From the NCBI GenBank assembly GCA_045531285.1, contig JAZSDT010000154.1:1-5173 (forward strand): a stretch of DNA of 5,173 bases, in the 5' to 3' direction. Each line of letters opens with the position of its first letter. The first letter of the stretch is position 1. Both the position numbers and the translations under genes were made by a program. Under the pieces are notes generated by a model. That model did no database searches, was not told where the DNA came from, and saw nothing but the letters and a program-made list of their open reading frames with translations. The DNA comes from RGIG6353 sp045531285. Its GTDB lineage: Bacteria > Bacillota > Clostridia > Oscillospirales > SIG627. Positions 5,151 through 5,173 of this stretch are shown here, in pieces.

Positions 5151-5173
5151 AATCAAATTTGCAAACAAACAGA

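Overview
The window looks like an ordinary housekeeping stretch of a chromosome from a low-to-moderate GC Gram-positive bacterium, most likely class Clostridia and possibly Oscillospiraceae-like. That placement is inferred from a YdiF-type ABC-F protein with a clostridial-style linker, a DUF4830-type small protein, strong AGGAG/GAGG ribosome binding sites, and promoters matching the sigma-A consensus. I see no transposase, phage gene, CRISPR array, tRNA or rRNA.

The layout is two divergent transcription units plus one cut gene. On the minus strand, reading right to left from a promoter at 3489-3517, come an ABC-F ribosome-associated ATPase (3459-1588), an RsuA-type 16S rRNA pseudouridine synthase (1580-861, with its RBS overlapping the ABC-F stop codon) and a small membrane-anchored or exported DUF4830-like protein (803-324). 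A perfect 10-bp hairpin followed by a T-rich stretch (311-281) ends this unit. Its own promoter (271-243) then starts ribonuclease HI (rnhA), whose first 72 codons lie at 216-1 and which runs off the left edge.

On the plus strand, from the shared 126-bp intergenic region at 3460-3585, come a 296-residue chloramphenicol-acetyltransferase/E2-fold protein (3586-4476) and, 13 bp later, a family I inorganic pyrophosphatase (4490-5023). The acyltransferase-like protein has no lipoyl domain. The usual catalytic histidine of the HxxxDG motif is replaced by glutamate (E259-R-I-C-D-G264), so its activity is uncertain.

The last 150 bp (5024-5173) hold no gene that I can support. They contain two copies of a GC-rich palindromic repeat about 104 bp apart. 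The first begins on the last base of the ppa stop codon, and the second merges into a terminator-like hairpin.

Functionally, the minus unit groups translation-related genes (an ABC-F factor and an rRNA modification enzyme) with a protein of unknown role. The plus unit pairs pyrophosphate removal with a likely degenerate or repurposed acyltransferase. No clearly new multi-gene system is visible. The acyltransferase-like protein and the 3' repeat pair are the items most worth a second look.
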